Below are positions 1 to 9,461 of a DNA stretch of 64,000 nt, one piece after another. The stretch spans positions 124,001 through 188,000 of the forward strand of contig DIFZ01000046.1 in the NCBI GenBank assembly GCA_002419385.1, given 5' to 3'. Below the pieces are notes generated by a model that did no database searches, was not told the origin of the DNA, and saw nothing but the letters and a program-made list of their open reading frames with translations. This DNA is from Geobacter sp. UBA5735 (GTDB lineage: Bacteria > Desulfobacterota > Desulfuromonadia > Geobacterales > Geobacteraceae). The translations under genes were made by a program, and so were the position numbers. Position 1 is the stretch's first letter; each line of letters opens with the position of its first letter.

Positions 1-1099
1 GTTCCACCTCTCCGTCGGGACTGTATCCTATCCCGGAAAAACGGTATTCGTGCCCCTCGACCCATGCAACCTGGACCGTCATCTCGTTGCGGGTCAGGGT
101 GCCGGTCTTGTCGGAGCAGATCACCGTCGTGGCCCCGAGTGTCTCCACTGCCGGAAGATAGCGGACGACCGCATGGCGCGACGCCATGCGCCGGACCCCG
201 ATGGCCAGGGCAATGGTGATTACAGCCGGAAGGCCTTCCGGGATGGCTGCAACGGCGAGGGTCACGGCGACCATGAGCGATTCGCCGAGCGGCGCCTGTT
301 TGACCCATATGCCGAAGCCGATGAGCACTGCGACGATTGCCAGCACGGCAACCGTGATCCCGGTGGTCACCTTGGCCAGTTGCCGTGTCAGGGGGGTTTC
401 AAGCTGGACGGTCTGGTTGAGGAGTTCATTGATCCTGCCCAGTTCCGTGCCGTTGGCAGTGGCGACCACCACGCCGCCGGCAGCGCCCTGGATGACCATG
501 GTGCCGCTGTACGCCATCCCCAGCCGGTCTCCCAGTGATGAGTCGGCGGCCGTTGCTTCGATTTGCTTGGCAACCGGCAATGATTCTCCGGTCAGGGCAG
601 CTTCCTCGATGAGCAGGTTTTTGGCGCGGAACAGGCGCAGGTCGGCCGGGACCTTGTCGCCGCTCTGCAGGGTGACGATGTCGCCCTGCACCAGTTCGCG
701 GGCGTGAACCGTGATCGGCCGGCCGTCGCGGACGACCGTGGCGGTTTCGGGAACCATGGCCGCGAGTTCTTCGATGGCTTTGCCGGCTCGGTATTCCTGG
801 ATGAAGCCGATTATGGCGTTGATGACCACCGCGCCGAAAACCACGGCTGCATCGGTGTATTTGCCGAGCGCGAGTGCCACGATGCCGGCCACGATCAACA
901 GCCAGCCGATGGGGTTGTGCAGCTGCCGCCAGAGCATCTTCCAGGCCCCGTCGCCCCCTTTGCGGGAAAGTTCGTTGGGGCCTTGTTCCGCCAAGCGTTT
1001 CGCAGCTTCGTCGGCAGTCAGGCCCGAATCGTTGGAACGAACTGCCGCGAGGGTTTCCTGGGCGGACAGGGCATGCCAGGCGTTTCTTGCGGTTTCCAT
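1..1099 (-). CDS. Cation-transporting P-type ATPase, N-terminal part (runs off window)
   Basis: The gene starts at an ATG whose last base pairs with 1097 and is cut by the window edge after about 366 codons. It begins with a cation-ATPase N-terminal domain, followed by paired membrane helices, the actuator-domain TGES motif, and the phosphorylation motif DKTGT at residues 330-334, the Asp being the site of the acyl-phosphate intermediate. The sequence is of the P2 type (Ca2+/Mg2+/Na+ pumps in the cytoplasmic membrane), but the ion-selective helices are mostly outside the window, so the substrate is unknown. A GGAGG ribosome site lies 8 bases before the ATG. It sits 35 bases downstream of the UPF0182 gene, probably in the same transcript. 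Seen: the motifs; inferred: the operon. Confidence 0.9.
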   Translation of the reverse strand, partial: METARNAWHALSAQETLAAVRSNDSGLTADEAAKRLAEQGPNELSRKGGDGAWKMLWRQLHNPIGWLLIVAGIVALALGKYTDAAVVFGAVVINAIIGFIQEYRAGKAIEELAAMVPETATVVRDGRPITVHARELVQGDIVTLQSGDKVPADLRLFRAKNLLIEEAALTGESLPVAKQIEATAADSSLGDRLGMAYSGTMVIQGAAGGVVVATANGTELGRINELLNQTVQLETPLTRQLAKVTTGITVAVLAIVAVLIGFGIWVKQAPLGESLMVAVTLAVAAIPEGLPAVITIALAIGVRRMASRHAVVRYLPAVETLGATTVICSDKTGTLTRNEMTVQVAWVEGHEYRFSGIGYSPDGEVE

Positions 1100-1134
1100 G
1101 GGATGAACCTCCACATATTATTCTCGGCAGCTTG

Positions 1135-3816
1135 CTATTTTGCCATCTGCTGCAGAACCTGCCGCAGTTTGCGCAGTTCCTCACCGTAACCCGCCCAGTC
1201 TCCCTGGCGCTGGAGGTTTGTCGCCTTGTCGAAGATGCTCATCGCTTCCCTGGCCAACTGGGACGGTGATGCCTGTGCGTCGGACGGGGATGCCGCTGGC
1301 GCTGCGGCCAGTTGTTTTTTTCCGCCGAACAGCCGCTGGAGGGCCAGTTCCAGGTTCTCTTCCATGACCACCTCATCACCGTAGGCGACGATGACCCGCC
1401 GCAGTTCCGGCAGCCCGGCCTTGTCGGCTGCAGCCAGGTACAACGGCTGAACGTAGAGGAGCGAATTTTCGATGGGTATCACCAGCATGCTCCCGCGAAT
1501 CACCTCTGAGCCGCGTTGGTTCCAGAGGGTCAGCTGTTGGGAAATGTAGGAGTTCTGGTTGATGCGCGCGTCAATCTGCTTGGGGCCGTAGATCAGCCTG
1601 TCCCTGGGGAAGGTATAGGCCAGGAGTTTGCCGTAGTTGGGCTCGTCGCAGCGGGCGGTGAGCCAGGCTGCCAGGTTGTCACGCTTGGAGGGGGTGAACG
1701 GCAGGAGCAGGATGTATTCCTCCTTTTTCTCCCCCGGCAGTTTCATGATGGTGTAGTAGGGCTCCATGCGCTGCTCGCCCAAAACCGGGACCTCCCACAG
1801 GTTCTCCTTGTTGTAGAAGACCTTGGCGTCGGTCATGTGGTATGCGGAGAACATGGTCGCCTGAACCTGCAGGAACTGGTGAGGGTAGCGGACATGTTTG
1901 CGCAGATCGGCCTGCATTGCGGTAATGGGCTTGAACAGCGCGGGGAATATGCGCGCATAGACCCGTACCATGACGTCGCCGGGGTCGCTGATGTAGAAGT
2001 CGAGCGAACCATTATAGGCATCGACCACCACCTTGACCGAGTTGCGCATGTAATTGATGCCCCCCTTGAGCGGCTGGGAATAGGGGAGCCGGTCTGAAAC
2101 GGCATAGGCGTCGATGACCCACTTCAGCCGGCCGTTGTCCGTCACCACCATGTACGGGTCTGCATCGAAGCGGAGGAACGGGGCCGCTGCCTTTACCCGC
2201 TCGTTGATGTTGCGGTAATAGAGTATGCGGCTCTCTCTGGTGATGTCAGATGAGAGCAGCAGTTTCTCGGTTCTGAAACGGACTGCGAACAGCGCTTTTT
2301 TCGCCAGCGAGTCGAGCGGGACCCCTCCCGTGCCTGCATAGGTGGTGTTGATATTGCCCGTGGCAGTTGGGTAGCTGAATTCAGGCACCCTGGTCTTGAC
2401 GATGACATAGTCGTTGGACTGTTCGCCGTAGTAGATCTCCGGCCTCTTGACGGTGATATCCGCCAGGCTGACTGACGGGATGTCCTTGACGAAAAACTCG
2501 GGCAGCCCCTCGCCGCTGATCCTGCTTACCGGCCCGAACGTCAGGCTGTTGCCGTGGGTGAAGATGAGCCGCTCGTTGATCCACGACTTGCTGGGCAGGT
2601 CGTCGTAGGAGAGTTCCCGGGGGGAGAGCATCACCTGCGTGTAGCGGCCGTTCACTGTGTAACGGTCATTGTCCACATCGAAAAACTTGTAATAGGTGCG
2701 GATCTGCTGCAGCTGGCTGTAGGTCCTCAGCAACGGGGCGTGGTCCCACAGCCTGATGTTTTTGATGGTGGCGTCGTTGGCGGAGATGTCAGGTGCAGAC
2801 AGCGTGTAGTCCACATCAAAGGGGATGGTCTCGATCCTGTCCAGGTCGTAGCCGAGGCGGGTGAAACGGATATTGTTCTCGATGAACGGCGTTTCGAGGG
2901 CCAGCTCATTGGGAGCGACCTTGAATTTCTGCAGCAGGGCCGGATATGCCTTGAGACCGACCAGGTAACCGGCAATGACGATCAGCGGCGCAGCCAGGGC
3001 CATGCGCCATCTTGCGCGCCAGGCGCCTGCCGCCATAACAAGCGCGGCAACAGGTGTGATGACGGCCAGGAACCGGAAGACCGGGAGCCTGGCATTGACG
3101 TCGGCATAGACTGCTCCGTGGACAAGCCCGGCACTCGACAGCAGGAGGCCAAAACCGTCCAGGTAAAAGCCTGCGGCAACCGTTACCAGATACAGTCCGG
3201 CCAGAACCGCCAGGTGCCTTCTGACGACGGGGTGCACGGATACCCCCCGCTCGGAAATGGCCATGCCGCCTCGAGCATAGTACACGGCGACCGTGACAAG
3301 TGCTGTGGAGAGCACCATGAAGCCGGCATAGCTCTTCAGAAATTCCAGGAGAGGCAGCCTGAACAGGTAGAAGCCGATGTCTTTGCAGAAAACCGGGTCA
3401 ACGGTGCCCACACTGGCGGCATTGATGTACAGGAGGAAATGTTCCCACTGCACGGCAGCCCACTGCCCGGCAAAGACGGCGAGGACAATGCCGGCTACTA
3501 TCCCGAGAGGTCTGGACAGGCGTGCCAGTTCATCCATCCTGAGCTGGTAGAGATTCGACCCCTGCCTGAAGACTCCCACCTGGGGAAACCGGGGTCGGCA
3601 GGCAAGCAGCAGGTTGCCGATGATTGCGCAGAGCACGAGTACGCCGGCGCCGATTCCGGTGAGGATCTTTGCGGACAGGACGGTGGCGAAGACGGAGCCC
3701 AGACCGGTTTCCACGAAGAAAAGCCAGTCGGTATAGAGGTGCAGCAGGGAAAAAATGAACGGCAGCAGCACAATGACGATGCCGAGTACGATATAGAGCC
3801 TGCTTCTGGTGAACAT
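1135..3816 (-). CDS. UPF0182 (COG1615) large membrane protein, 893 aa
   Basis: The N-terminal third carries about seven hydrophobic helices, starting with one at residues 5-25; the rest is a large, probably extracytoplasmic region, and the last 60 residues form a short helical/coiled-coil tail. Length and layout match the uncharacterised UPF0182 family, whose function is not known. The open frame extends 32 codons further upstream, but the ATG chosen here has an AAGGAGG site at the proper distance and starts just before the first membrane helix. It is divergent from cydAB and lies just upstream of a P-type ATPase on the same strand. No enzymatic motif is visible. Confidence 0.85.
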   Translation of the reverse strand: MFTRSRLYIVLGIVIVLLPFIFSLLHLYTDWLFFVETGLGSVFATVLSAKILTGIGAGVLVLCAIIGNLLLACRPRFPQVGVFRQGSNLYQLRMDELARLSRPLGIVAGIVLAVFAGQWAAVQWEHFLLYINAASVGTVDPVFCKDIGFYLFRLPLLEFLKSYAGFMVLSTALVTVAVYYARGGMAISERGVSVHPVVRRHLAVLAGLYLVTVAAGFYLDGFGLLLSSAGLVHGAVYADVNARLPVFRFLAVITPVAALVMAAGAWRARWRMALAAPLIVIAGYLVGLKAYPALLQKFKVAPNELALETPFIENNIRFTRLGYDLDRIETIPFDVDYTLSAPDISANDATIKNIRLWDHAPLLRTYSQLQQIRTYYKFFDVDNDRYTVNGRYTQVMLSPRELSYDDLPSKSWINERLIFTHGNSLTFGPVSRISGEGLPEFFVKDIPSVSLADITVKRPEIYYGEQSNDYVIVKTRVPEFSYPTATGNINTTYAGTGGVPLDSLAKKALFAVRFRTEKLLLSSDITRESRILYYRNINERVKAAAPFLRFDADPYMVVTDNGRLKWVIDAYAVSDRLPYSQPLKGGINYMRNSVKVVVDAYNGSLDFYISDPGDVMVRVYARIFPALFKPITAMQADLRKHVRYPHQFLQVQATMFSAYHMTDAKVFYNKENLWEVPVLGEQRMEPYYTIMKLPGEKKEEYILLLPFTPSKRDNLAAWLTARCDEPNYGKLLAYTFPRDRLIYGPKQIDARINQNSYISQQLTLWNQRGSEVIRGSMLVIPIENSLLYVQPLYLAAADKAGLPELRRVIVAYGDEVVMEENLELALQRLFGGKKQLAAAPAASPSDAQASPSQLAREAMSIFDKATNLQRQGDWAGYGEELRKLRQVLQQMAK

Positions 3817-3993
3817 CGGAACCCCTCCTTTTTTCCCGGCGGTATGGCGGGCCGGAAAACTTATGACAGTATAGAGGCATCGAGAACCGGCGTCAACGCG
3901 GCATGTGGCCATCTCTTACCATGCAGTTCATGCTGCACGGCGGGGTTTCCTATGCGGCAGATCGTTTTCAGCTCTTGAATGTTCGAATCCGGT

Positions 3994-4022
3994 TTGACAG
4001 AAGACAGGTTTGCCGCTACAAA
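3994..4022 (+). promoter_or_regulatory. Sigma-70-type promoter for cydAB
   Basis: TTGACA at 3994-3999 and TACAAA at 4017-4022 are separated by 17 bases, placing the expected start of transcription near 4029. It lies in the 312-base gap between the divergent UPF0182 and cydA genes. Apart from this promoter and the leader that follows it, I see nothing in that gap. Confidence 0.6.
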
Positions 4023-4029
4023 AAGACAA

Positions 4030-4113
4030 GCAGAGACTGAAGACGATGAGCTTCAGGAACCGCCCTTCTCGGGTGAGTCTCTGCACATGAGTCGGTGTCG
4101 TCGTCACTGGCTC
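4030..4113 (+). promoter_or_regulatory. Structured 5' leader of cydAB (two hairpin domains)
   Basis: The predicted transcript begins with a perfect 9-base inverted repeat, GCAGAGACT (4030-4038) with AGTCTCTGC (4076-4084). The enclosed part can form GAAG/CTTC and ACC/GGT helices, giving a small three-way junction. A second hairpin pairs 4089-4097 with 4105-4113 over all nine positions (two G-U pairs) around a 7-base loop and ends one base before the AAGGAG ribosome site at 4115-4120. There is no U-tract, so control of translation or of RNA stability is more likely than attenuation. It matches no riboswitch class I recognise. Confidence 0.45.
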
Positions 4114-4128
4114 CAAGGAGGTTCGCGC

Positions 4129-5478
4129 ATGGATGTCGTTACGTTGAGCAGGTTGCAGTTCGCGATTACGAGCATGTTCCATTTCCTTTTCGTCCCCCTG
4201 ACCTTGGGGTTGTCGATCCTTGTGGCGTTCATGGAGACACGCTACGTCCGCACCGGAAATGTGCTCTACCTGCGGATGGCGAAATTCTGGGGCAAACTGT
4301 TTCTCATAAATTTTGCCCTCGGGGTGGTGACCGGCATCACTCTCGAATTTCAGTTCGGCATGAACTGGGCGGAATACTCCAGGTACGTGGGCGACATTTT
4401 CGGAGCGCCTCTGGCGATTGAAGCAACTCTGGCTTTTTTCCTCGAATCCGTTTTCATCGGGGTGTGGCTCTTCGGCTGGAACAAGGTTTCGAAGACGTTC
4501 CATGCCGTGTCCATCTGGATCGTTGCCATAGCGACCAATCTTTCGGCGTTGTGGATCCTGCTGGCCAACGGCTGGATGCAGCACCCGGTGGGGTATGTCA
4601 TCAGAAACGGCCGTGCAGAGATGGTGGACTTCATGGCCGTGGCTACCAACCCGTACGGTTTGATCAAATTCAGCCACCAGATCGTTTCGGGATACGTTGT
4701 GGCGGCTTTTTTCGTCCTCGGCATTTCCGCCTGGCACCTGCTGAGGAAGAGCCAGCCCGATTTCTTCAGGTCTTCCTTCCGTATGGGGGCAGTTTTCGGG
4801 CTGGTTTCCATAGTGCTTGTTCTTGCAACCGGCGATCAGCATGCAGTGGAGGTGGCCAAAACCCAGCCGACGAAGTTTGCGGCCATGGAGGCGGTCTGGG
4901 AGACCAGCAAGGGGGCGGGGATCAATATCATCGTCATCCCTGACGCACAGAACGAACGCAACATCGTTGAAAAAGTGTTCATTCCGAAGCTGCTCAGTTA
5001 TATGGCTTTCCATACTCCCGAAGGGGAAGTCAAGGGCCTGAGAGATTTCCCCCGGCAGGACCGCCCACCTGTTGCACCGGTGTTCTTCAGTTTCCGGGCC
5101 ATGGTGGGGATGGGGTTTCTGATGGTCATTCTGGCGCTATGCGCGGTCATTGCCTCTTTCCGGGGAACCATCGAGCGTAACAGGCTTCTGCTCCGATTTC
5201 TTCTGTACGCGATCCCGATCCCCTATATCGCCAACCAGCTTGGATGGATCGTAGCCGAGATGGGGCGGCAGCCCTGGATCGTGTATGGTGTCCTCAGGAC
5301 TTCGGATGCGGTTTCCACTTCACTTTCCACGGTACAGGTGGCGGGTTCGCTTGCAGGTTTCACGCTGCTGTATGGCTTCCTTGGCGCAGTGGACATTTTT
5401 CTGCTGGTAATGTATGCCCGCAAGGGGCCGGATGACGATGCGGGGGGCATACTCAAGCCCGCCGGGCGGGAGGTGTGA
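4129..5478 (+). CDS. cydA: Cytochrome bd ubiquinol oxidase subunit I
   Basis: Subunit I of the bd-type oxidase, which oxidises quinol and reduces O2 in the cytoplasmic membrane without pumping protons; in an anaerobe it protects against oxygen. The 449-residue protein keeps the haem ligands expected of the family: His18 (haem b595), His183 and Met378 (haem b558), plus Glu99 and Glu107 and the GRQPW motif at 379-383. The quinol-binding Q-loop region (about 235-320) is short compared with E. coli CydA, as in the short-Q-loop subfamily. The start was placed at the ATG preceded by AAGGAG; the longer open frame runs back into the leader. cydB follows after one base. Confidence 0.95.
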   Translation: MDVVTLSRLQFAITSMFHFLFVPLTLGLSILVAFMETRYVRTGNVLYLRMAKFWGKLFLINFALGVVTGITLEFQFGMNWAEYSRYVGDIFGAPLAIEATLAFFLESVFIGVWLFGWNKVSKTFHAVSIWIVAIATNLSALWILLANGWMQHPVGYVIRNGRAEMVDFMAVATNPYGLIKFSHQIVSGYVVAAFFVLGISAWHLLRKSQPDFFRSSFRMGAVFGLVSIVLVLATGDQHAVEVAKTQPTKFAAMEAVWETSKGAGINIIVIPDAQNERNIVEKVFIPKLLSYMAFHTPEGEVKGLRDFPRQDRPPVAPVFFSFRAMVGMGFLMVILALCAVIASFRGTIERNRLLLRFLLYAIPIPYIANQLGWIVAEMGRQPWIVYGVLRTSDAVSTSLSTVQVAGSLAGFTLLYGFLGAVDIFLLVMYARKGPDDDAGGILKPAGREV

Positions 5479-5479
5479 C

Positions 5480-6508
5480 ATGGGACTGCAAATTATCTGG
5501 TTCGTTCTCTGGGGTGTTCTCTGGGCGGTTTACTTCATGCTGGACGGTTTTGTCCTCGGGGCCGGAATGCTGCAGAGATTTATCGGTAGGAACGACGACG
5601 AGAGGAGGGTGGTCATCAATACAGTCGGGCCTGTATGGGATGGCAACGAAGTCTGGCTCATAACTGCCGGGGGGGCGACTTTTGCCGCTTTTCCCACGAC
5701 CTATGCCCTCATGTTCAGTTATCTGTACACGGCACTCCTGCTCCTCCTGTTCGCCCTCATCGTTCGGGGTGTGTCGTTCGAATTCCGCGGCAAACTGGAA
5801 AGCAGCCGCTGGAAGGGCGCCTGGGATGCTGCGATCCTCGTCAGCAGTTTCCTGCCCGCCTTGCTGTTCGGCGTTGCGTTCGGCAATATCTTCAGCGGGC
5901 TGCCCATGGACCGTGGCGGCTACCACGGCTCGTTCATCTCCCTGCTCAGCCCGTTCGGCCTCCTGACCGGCCTGCTGTTCGTGCTCCTTTTCCTGGAGCA
6001 CGGGGCACTTTACCTTGCCGCCAAAACAGTCGGCGACCTGCACGGCAGAGCCAAGAGGGTAGCCCAGCGCGTCTGGCCCGCACTGCTGCTGGTGGCCGCA
6101 TCCTTCCTCGTGGCCGCCTACCCGGCAACCAGGCTCTCCGAGAACTACTTCCGCGTGCCGTTGCTGCTGGCGGTTCCGCTCGCTGCCGTGGCAGCTCTCC
6201 TGGCAATCAGGGTATGCCTGGCACGAGATCGCATTCTTCCTGCTTTTGCCGCTTCCTGTGCGACCATTGTCCTGGTTGTTGCGACCGGAGTAACCGGATT
6301 GTTTCCCAACCTCATCCCCTCGAGTTTGGATCCTGCATCGAGCCTCACGATCTACAATTCTTCATCCAGCCACTACACCCTGCGGATCATGACGGTCGTG
6401 GCCGCTGTGTTCCTGCCGATCGTGATAGCCTACAAGATCTGGGTATATCGCCTGTTTCGGGGCAAGGTGACGGTTGAAGACGTCATGGGAGACGAACAGT
6501 CCTACTGA
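5480..6508 (+). CDS. cydB: Cytochrome bd ubiquinol oxidase subunit II
   Basis: The 342-residue partner subunit of CydA, with about eight transmembrane helices and no haem ligands of its own. The N-terminus (a tryptophan-rich helix followed by an LDGF motif and the GPVWDGNEVWL motif near residue 50) is diagnostic of CydB. Its ATG lies one base after the cydA stop and has GGGAGG just upstream, so the two are translationally linked. No cydX-like micro-ORF was recognised downstream, and cydCD are not in the window. Confidence 0.95.
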   Translation: MGLQIIWFVLWGVLWAVYFMLDGFVLGAGMLQRFIGRNDDERRVVINTVGPVWDGNEVWLITAGGATFAAFPTTYALMFSYLYTALLLLLFALIVRGVSFEFRGKLESSRWKGAWDAAILVSSFLPALLFGVAFGNIFSGLPMDRGGYHGSFISLLSPFGLLTGLLFVLLFLEHGALYLAAKTVGDLHGRAKRVAQRVWPALLLVAASFLVAAYPATRLSENYFRVPLLLAVPLAAVAALLAIRVCLARDRILPAFAASCATIVLVVATGVTGLFPNLIPSSLDPASSLTIYNSSSSHYTLRIMTVVAAVFLPIVIAYKIWVYRLFRGKVTVEDVMGDEQSY

Positions 6509-6610
6509 CCGAAACGGAAAGAAATCGAAATCATCCTACGGTCTTCGGCAGGTTTTTGGTTTTCAGGGCGCCTGATCTGTGGTATGAATAGTTTAAGATT
6601 ATTGCTTGGG

Positions 6611-6640
6611 TTACGAGGTTCGCAGATGCGACCATATATT
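6611..6640 (+). promoter_or_regulatory. Possible promoter of the YtxH-like gene
   Basis: TTACGA (6611-6616), an 18-base spacer and TATATT (6635-6640) lie 20 bases before the start codon. The -35 box is weak, so this is tentative. Confidence 0.3.
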
Positions 6641-6659
6641 ACTCGCAGGGGATAGTGCC

Positions 6660-6905
6660 ATGACAAAAAAGAGATGCAGTGAAGCGAGCCAGGTAGCGGC
6701 ATTTTTCGCGGGTGCGGTCATTGCAGCGGGGCTGACGCTGTTGCTCAGCCCGAAGACGGGACGGCAGGTGCGGGACGATCTGGGGGAAATGACGGATGAG
6801 GCGGTCGGCAAGCTGAAAAAATGTGCCCGTGAAGCCAAGTTCAAGCTCAGCCCCAAGACCAGGCCCGACGCCTACTATTACGAAGGCGGCGACTGCTGGA
6901 TCTGA
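6660..6905 (+). CDS. YtxH-like small membrane protein, 81 aa
   Basis: A single hydrophobic helix (residues 11-30) containing FFAGAVIAAGLTLLLSPKTG is followed by a basic/amphipathic stretch, the pattern of the YtxH/gas-vesicle-like family (membrane-anchored stress proteins of unknown biochemical role). The tail is unusual: it ends in a Tyr/Gly/Asp-rich segment and Cys-Trp-Ile. The ATG was preferred over an upstream in-frame start because it precedes the helix directly, although the ribosome site (AGGGG) is modest. It stands alone between cydB and a convergent kinase gene. Confidence 0.7.
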   Translation: MTKKRCSEASQVAAFFAGAVIAAGLTLLLSPKTGRQVRDDLGEMTDEAVGKLKKCAREAKFKLSPKTRPDAYYYEGGDCWI

Positions 6906-6929
6906 TCAGGACAAGAATTTACCCATTTC

Positions 6930-9461
6930 TCATACGGTGCGGGGGGTGTCTCCGCACCGCCTCTCATCTGAACGCAACCCTGCCTTGTCAAGCGTTTCGC
7001 GAACTTTCCGTTTCAGCGCCTCCGGGGTGAACGGTTTGCCGATAAACGCCGCTCCCTGTTCCAGGACCCCATGTTGTTCGATTATGTTGTCGGTATAACC
7101 GGACATGTATAAAACCGACAGGCAGCCGTACTGCTTCGTCAGGCGTTGTGCAAGCTCGCGGCCGTTCATGACCGGCATGATTACATCGGTGAGGAGCAGA
7201 TGGACCGGCTCTTTCAAACGAATGCAAATGTCCATGGCTGCTTCGGCGTTTTCGGCCACATGAATCAGGTAACCTGCTTCCTGCAGGACAGCGCATACCA
7301 GTTCCCGCACAATCTTTTCGTCTTCCACCACAAGAATCGTTTCTTTGTTGCACCCCGTTGTTTCCGGGCCATTGGATGCAGTCTCGGCATATGGTTCTTC
7401 ATCCACCTGCGGCAGGTAGATTGAAAAGCATGTTCCGCGGCCAGGGCTGCTATCAACCGAGATGTGGCCGTCACTTTGCTTGACGATGCCGTACACGGTC
7501 GCAAGACCCAGACCGGTTCCCTTGCCCGTCGATTTCGTGGTGAAGAATGGCTCGAATATGCGGGAAACGGTTTCGCTGTCCATGCCGCAGCCGTTATCGC
7601 AGACCGTGAGTAAAACATATCGTCCGGGGCACATCGGGCCGTCTTCGGTCATGCTTCCCTGGTCAAGAGTGCAATTTGCCGTGCGGATCGTGAGTGTCCC
7701 GCCATCGGGCATGGCATCCCGTGCATTTATCGAAAGGTTCACGATGACCTGCTCCAGCTGTCCGGGGTCAGCCTTTATTCTTCCCAGGCAAGGTTCTTTT
7801 ACGGTGACGAGAATAATATCTTCACCTATGAGCCTGCGAAGAATCCTGTCGATGTCGGTGACGACTTCGTTCAGATCAACCACTTTCGGCTGCAGCAGCT
7901 GGCGGCGGCTGAAGGCAAGCAACTGGCTGGTGAGTGCAGCAGCCCGCTTGCCGGCTTTCCGGATTTCCTCGACTTCTTTCAGGAACGGCGAATCATTTCC
8001 CAGACGATTGACGAGAAGATCGCCATAGCCGGAAATGACTGTAAGCAGGTTGTTGAAATCATGTGCAATCCCGCCGGCAAGCCTTCCGACTGCCTCCATT
8101 TTCTGTGCTTGCCTGAGATGCTCGACCATTTGCAGCTCTCTAGCGGCATGTAAAGCATTGCGGATACTGATCCCGATTACCGGTGCTATGCCGGTCAAAA
8201 GACTCAGGTCCAACTGCAGCAACGGCTTTTTCATGCTTGTGTTGTCAACAGACAGTATGCCGAGTGATTCGTCATCGCAGACTATCGGGCAGCAGATGAA
8301 CGACATCGCACCGATTCTTCTCGCGAAATCCAGGCTGCGGGGGGAGAGGTCGGCCTCTATATCCTTGAAGTCGTTTATCAGGAAAGCTTTGCGGCGATGG
8401 AAGGAGATGCAGAAGAGCCCTTTGGATTCGGGGTTGTCCAGGCTGAACACCGAGTTGCCGAGAAATGCGGTCAGTTCTGCGTTGAATCCGAACCCGCCGT
8501 GGAAGCGGAGTTGGGTTTTATCCTCATTGGCGAGGAGGATCATGCCCCGGTCGTAATCCAGTCTCTTCTCCAGGATCCGCAGCACCTCTGCGAGGATCTC
8601 TTCCACTTGCATCTTCTTGCTGATCGCCTGGCCGATTTCATTGGTAAGGAGAGCATTGTTGTAGTGAACGTTCATCTGGTCGATGTTGTCCGTTGTCGTT
8701 TCGCGCAAGGCGCCGATGGTTCTCTTCAGGTCCTTTTTTTCATGGAACTCACAGGCGAGTGCTGCCATCAGCAGGAGGACAGGTATGGCTGCTGTCGCAA
8801 GGGGAATGGAAAGGCCGGGGACTGCCAGGGCGACGGCGAGGAACAGGGGGACTGCCAGGAGGAAACTCAGGTTGCGCGCAAAACGCCATCGCTCCACCGG
8901 GCTTTTTTTCCACTTGACGACATAACGGCAGACCGTTCCGCCGGAGAACACGCATTCGGGATGTCCTATGTCGGCGATGCTGTTGCCGAATATGAGCGGA
9001 GCCGCTTCAAGAATGCCCATACGGTTTTCGCACTGATAGGGCTTTTCCTGCACACCTTGTTTGGGTGTTACGACGATTTCGTACCGGTTGCGTCCGATTT
9101 TCCTGGATTCGAACGTAGAAGAGCGCGTCAACTGTTCCGCGGTTTTGCCGGTCAATTCGAAGATTCTGGCGGGCCCGAGGAGGCTGAGCAAATAGTGCTT
9201 CATTACGCCGAGAGCATCTGAGGATGCCGCAAACCTCCCGGCTTCCCGGGCGATGTTCAGGTTGCCGCATATCCGGACCAGGCTTTCGTAGAAGCGATCG
9301 ACCTCCCGTTGGGTAAACCAGTGTCCCTGGTCTGCAACTTCGTAGGGTTTTATGCCTGCTGATCGCAGAATTTTGTTTTCATCAAGGTGAGGATATCTCT
9401 TTCTTATGAGCTTGATGAAAGAGTCAATCAGTCTGCTGTTGTAGAGAGGTTGCTCGCTCAC
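6930..9461 (-). CDS. Hybrid sensor histidine kinase with V4R-like sensor, GAF and receiver domains
   Basis: An 843-residue two-component protein. Residues 1-190 form an N-terminal sensor with conserved Cys144, Cys170 and Cys178 resembling V4R/haem-NO-type ligand domains (tentative). Two membrane helices follow (about 198-237), then a GAF domain (about 285-440), a HisKA domain with the phospho-acceptor His467 in HDFNN, an HATPase domain (N-box near 579, DNGCGMD at 622-628, GKGTGLGL at 646-653) and a C-terminal receiver with Asp759. It can therefore autophosphorylate and pass phosphate to its own receiver; no output domain or partner regulator lies next to it. Translation starts at a GTG; a GAGG lies 11 bases upstream. 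Confidence 0.9.
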   Translation of the reverse strand: MSEQPLYNSRLIDSFIKLIRKRYPHLDENKILRSAGIKPYEVADQGHWFTQREVDRFYESLVRICGNLNIAREAGRFAASSDALGVMKHYLLSLLGPARIFELTGKTAEQLTRSSTFESRKIGRNRYEIVVTPKQGVQEKPYQCENRMGILEAAPLIFGNSIADIGHPECVFSGGTVCRYVVKWKKSPVERWRFARNLSFLLAVPLFLAVALAVPGLSIPLATAAIPVLLLMAALACEFHEKKDLKRTIGALRETTTDNIDQMNVHYNNALLTNEIGQAISKKMQVEEILAEVLRILEKRLDYDRGMILLANEDKTQLRFHGGFGFNAELTAFLGNSVFSLDNPESKGLFCISFHRRKAFLINDFKDIEADLSPRSLDFARRIGAMSFICCPIVCDDESLGILSVDNTSMKKPLLQLDLSLLTGIAPVIGISIRNALHAARELQMVEHLRQAQKMEAVGRLAGGIAHDFNNLLTVISGYGDLLVNRLGNDSPFLKEVEEIRKAGKRAAALTSQLLAFSRRQLLQPKVVDLNEVVTDIDRILRRLIGEDIILVTVKEPCLGRIKADPGQLEQVIVNLSINARDAMPDGGTLTIRTANCTLDQGSMTEDGPMCPGRYVLLTVCDNGCGMDSETVSRIFEPFFTTKSTGKGTGLGLATVYGIVKQSDGHISVDSSPGRGTCFSIYLPQVDEEPYAETASNGPETTGCNKETILVVEDEKIVRELVCAVLQEAGYLIHVAENAEAAMDICIRLKEPVHLLLTDVIMPVMNGRELAQRLTKQYGCLSVLYMSGYTDNIIEQHGVLEQGAAFIGKPFTPEALKRKVRETLDKAGLRSDERRCGDTPRTV

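Noticed and set aside
2554..3978. Long plus-strand open frame across UPF0182
   Set aside because: It lies antisense to a well-supported gene and its translation has no recognisable domain; a GC-rich shadow.
3981..3990. GTTCGAATCC, a tRNA T-loop-like sequence
   Set aside because: The flanking bases cannot form the T stem and no acceptor or anticodon arms are found around it.
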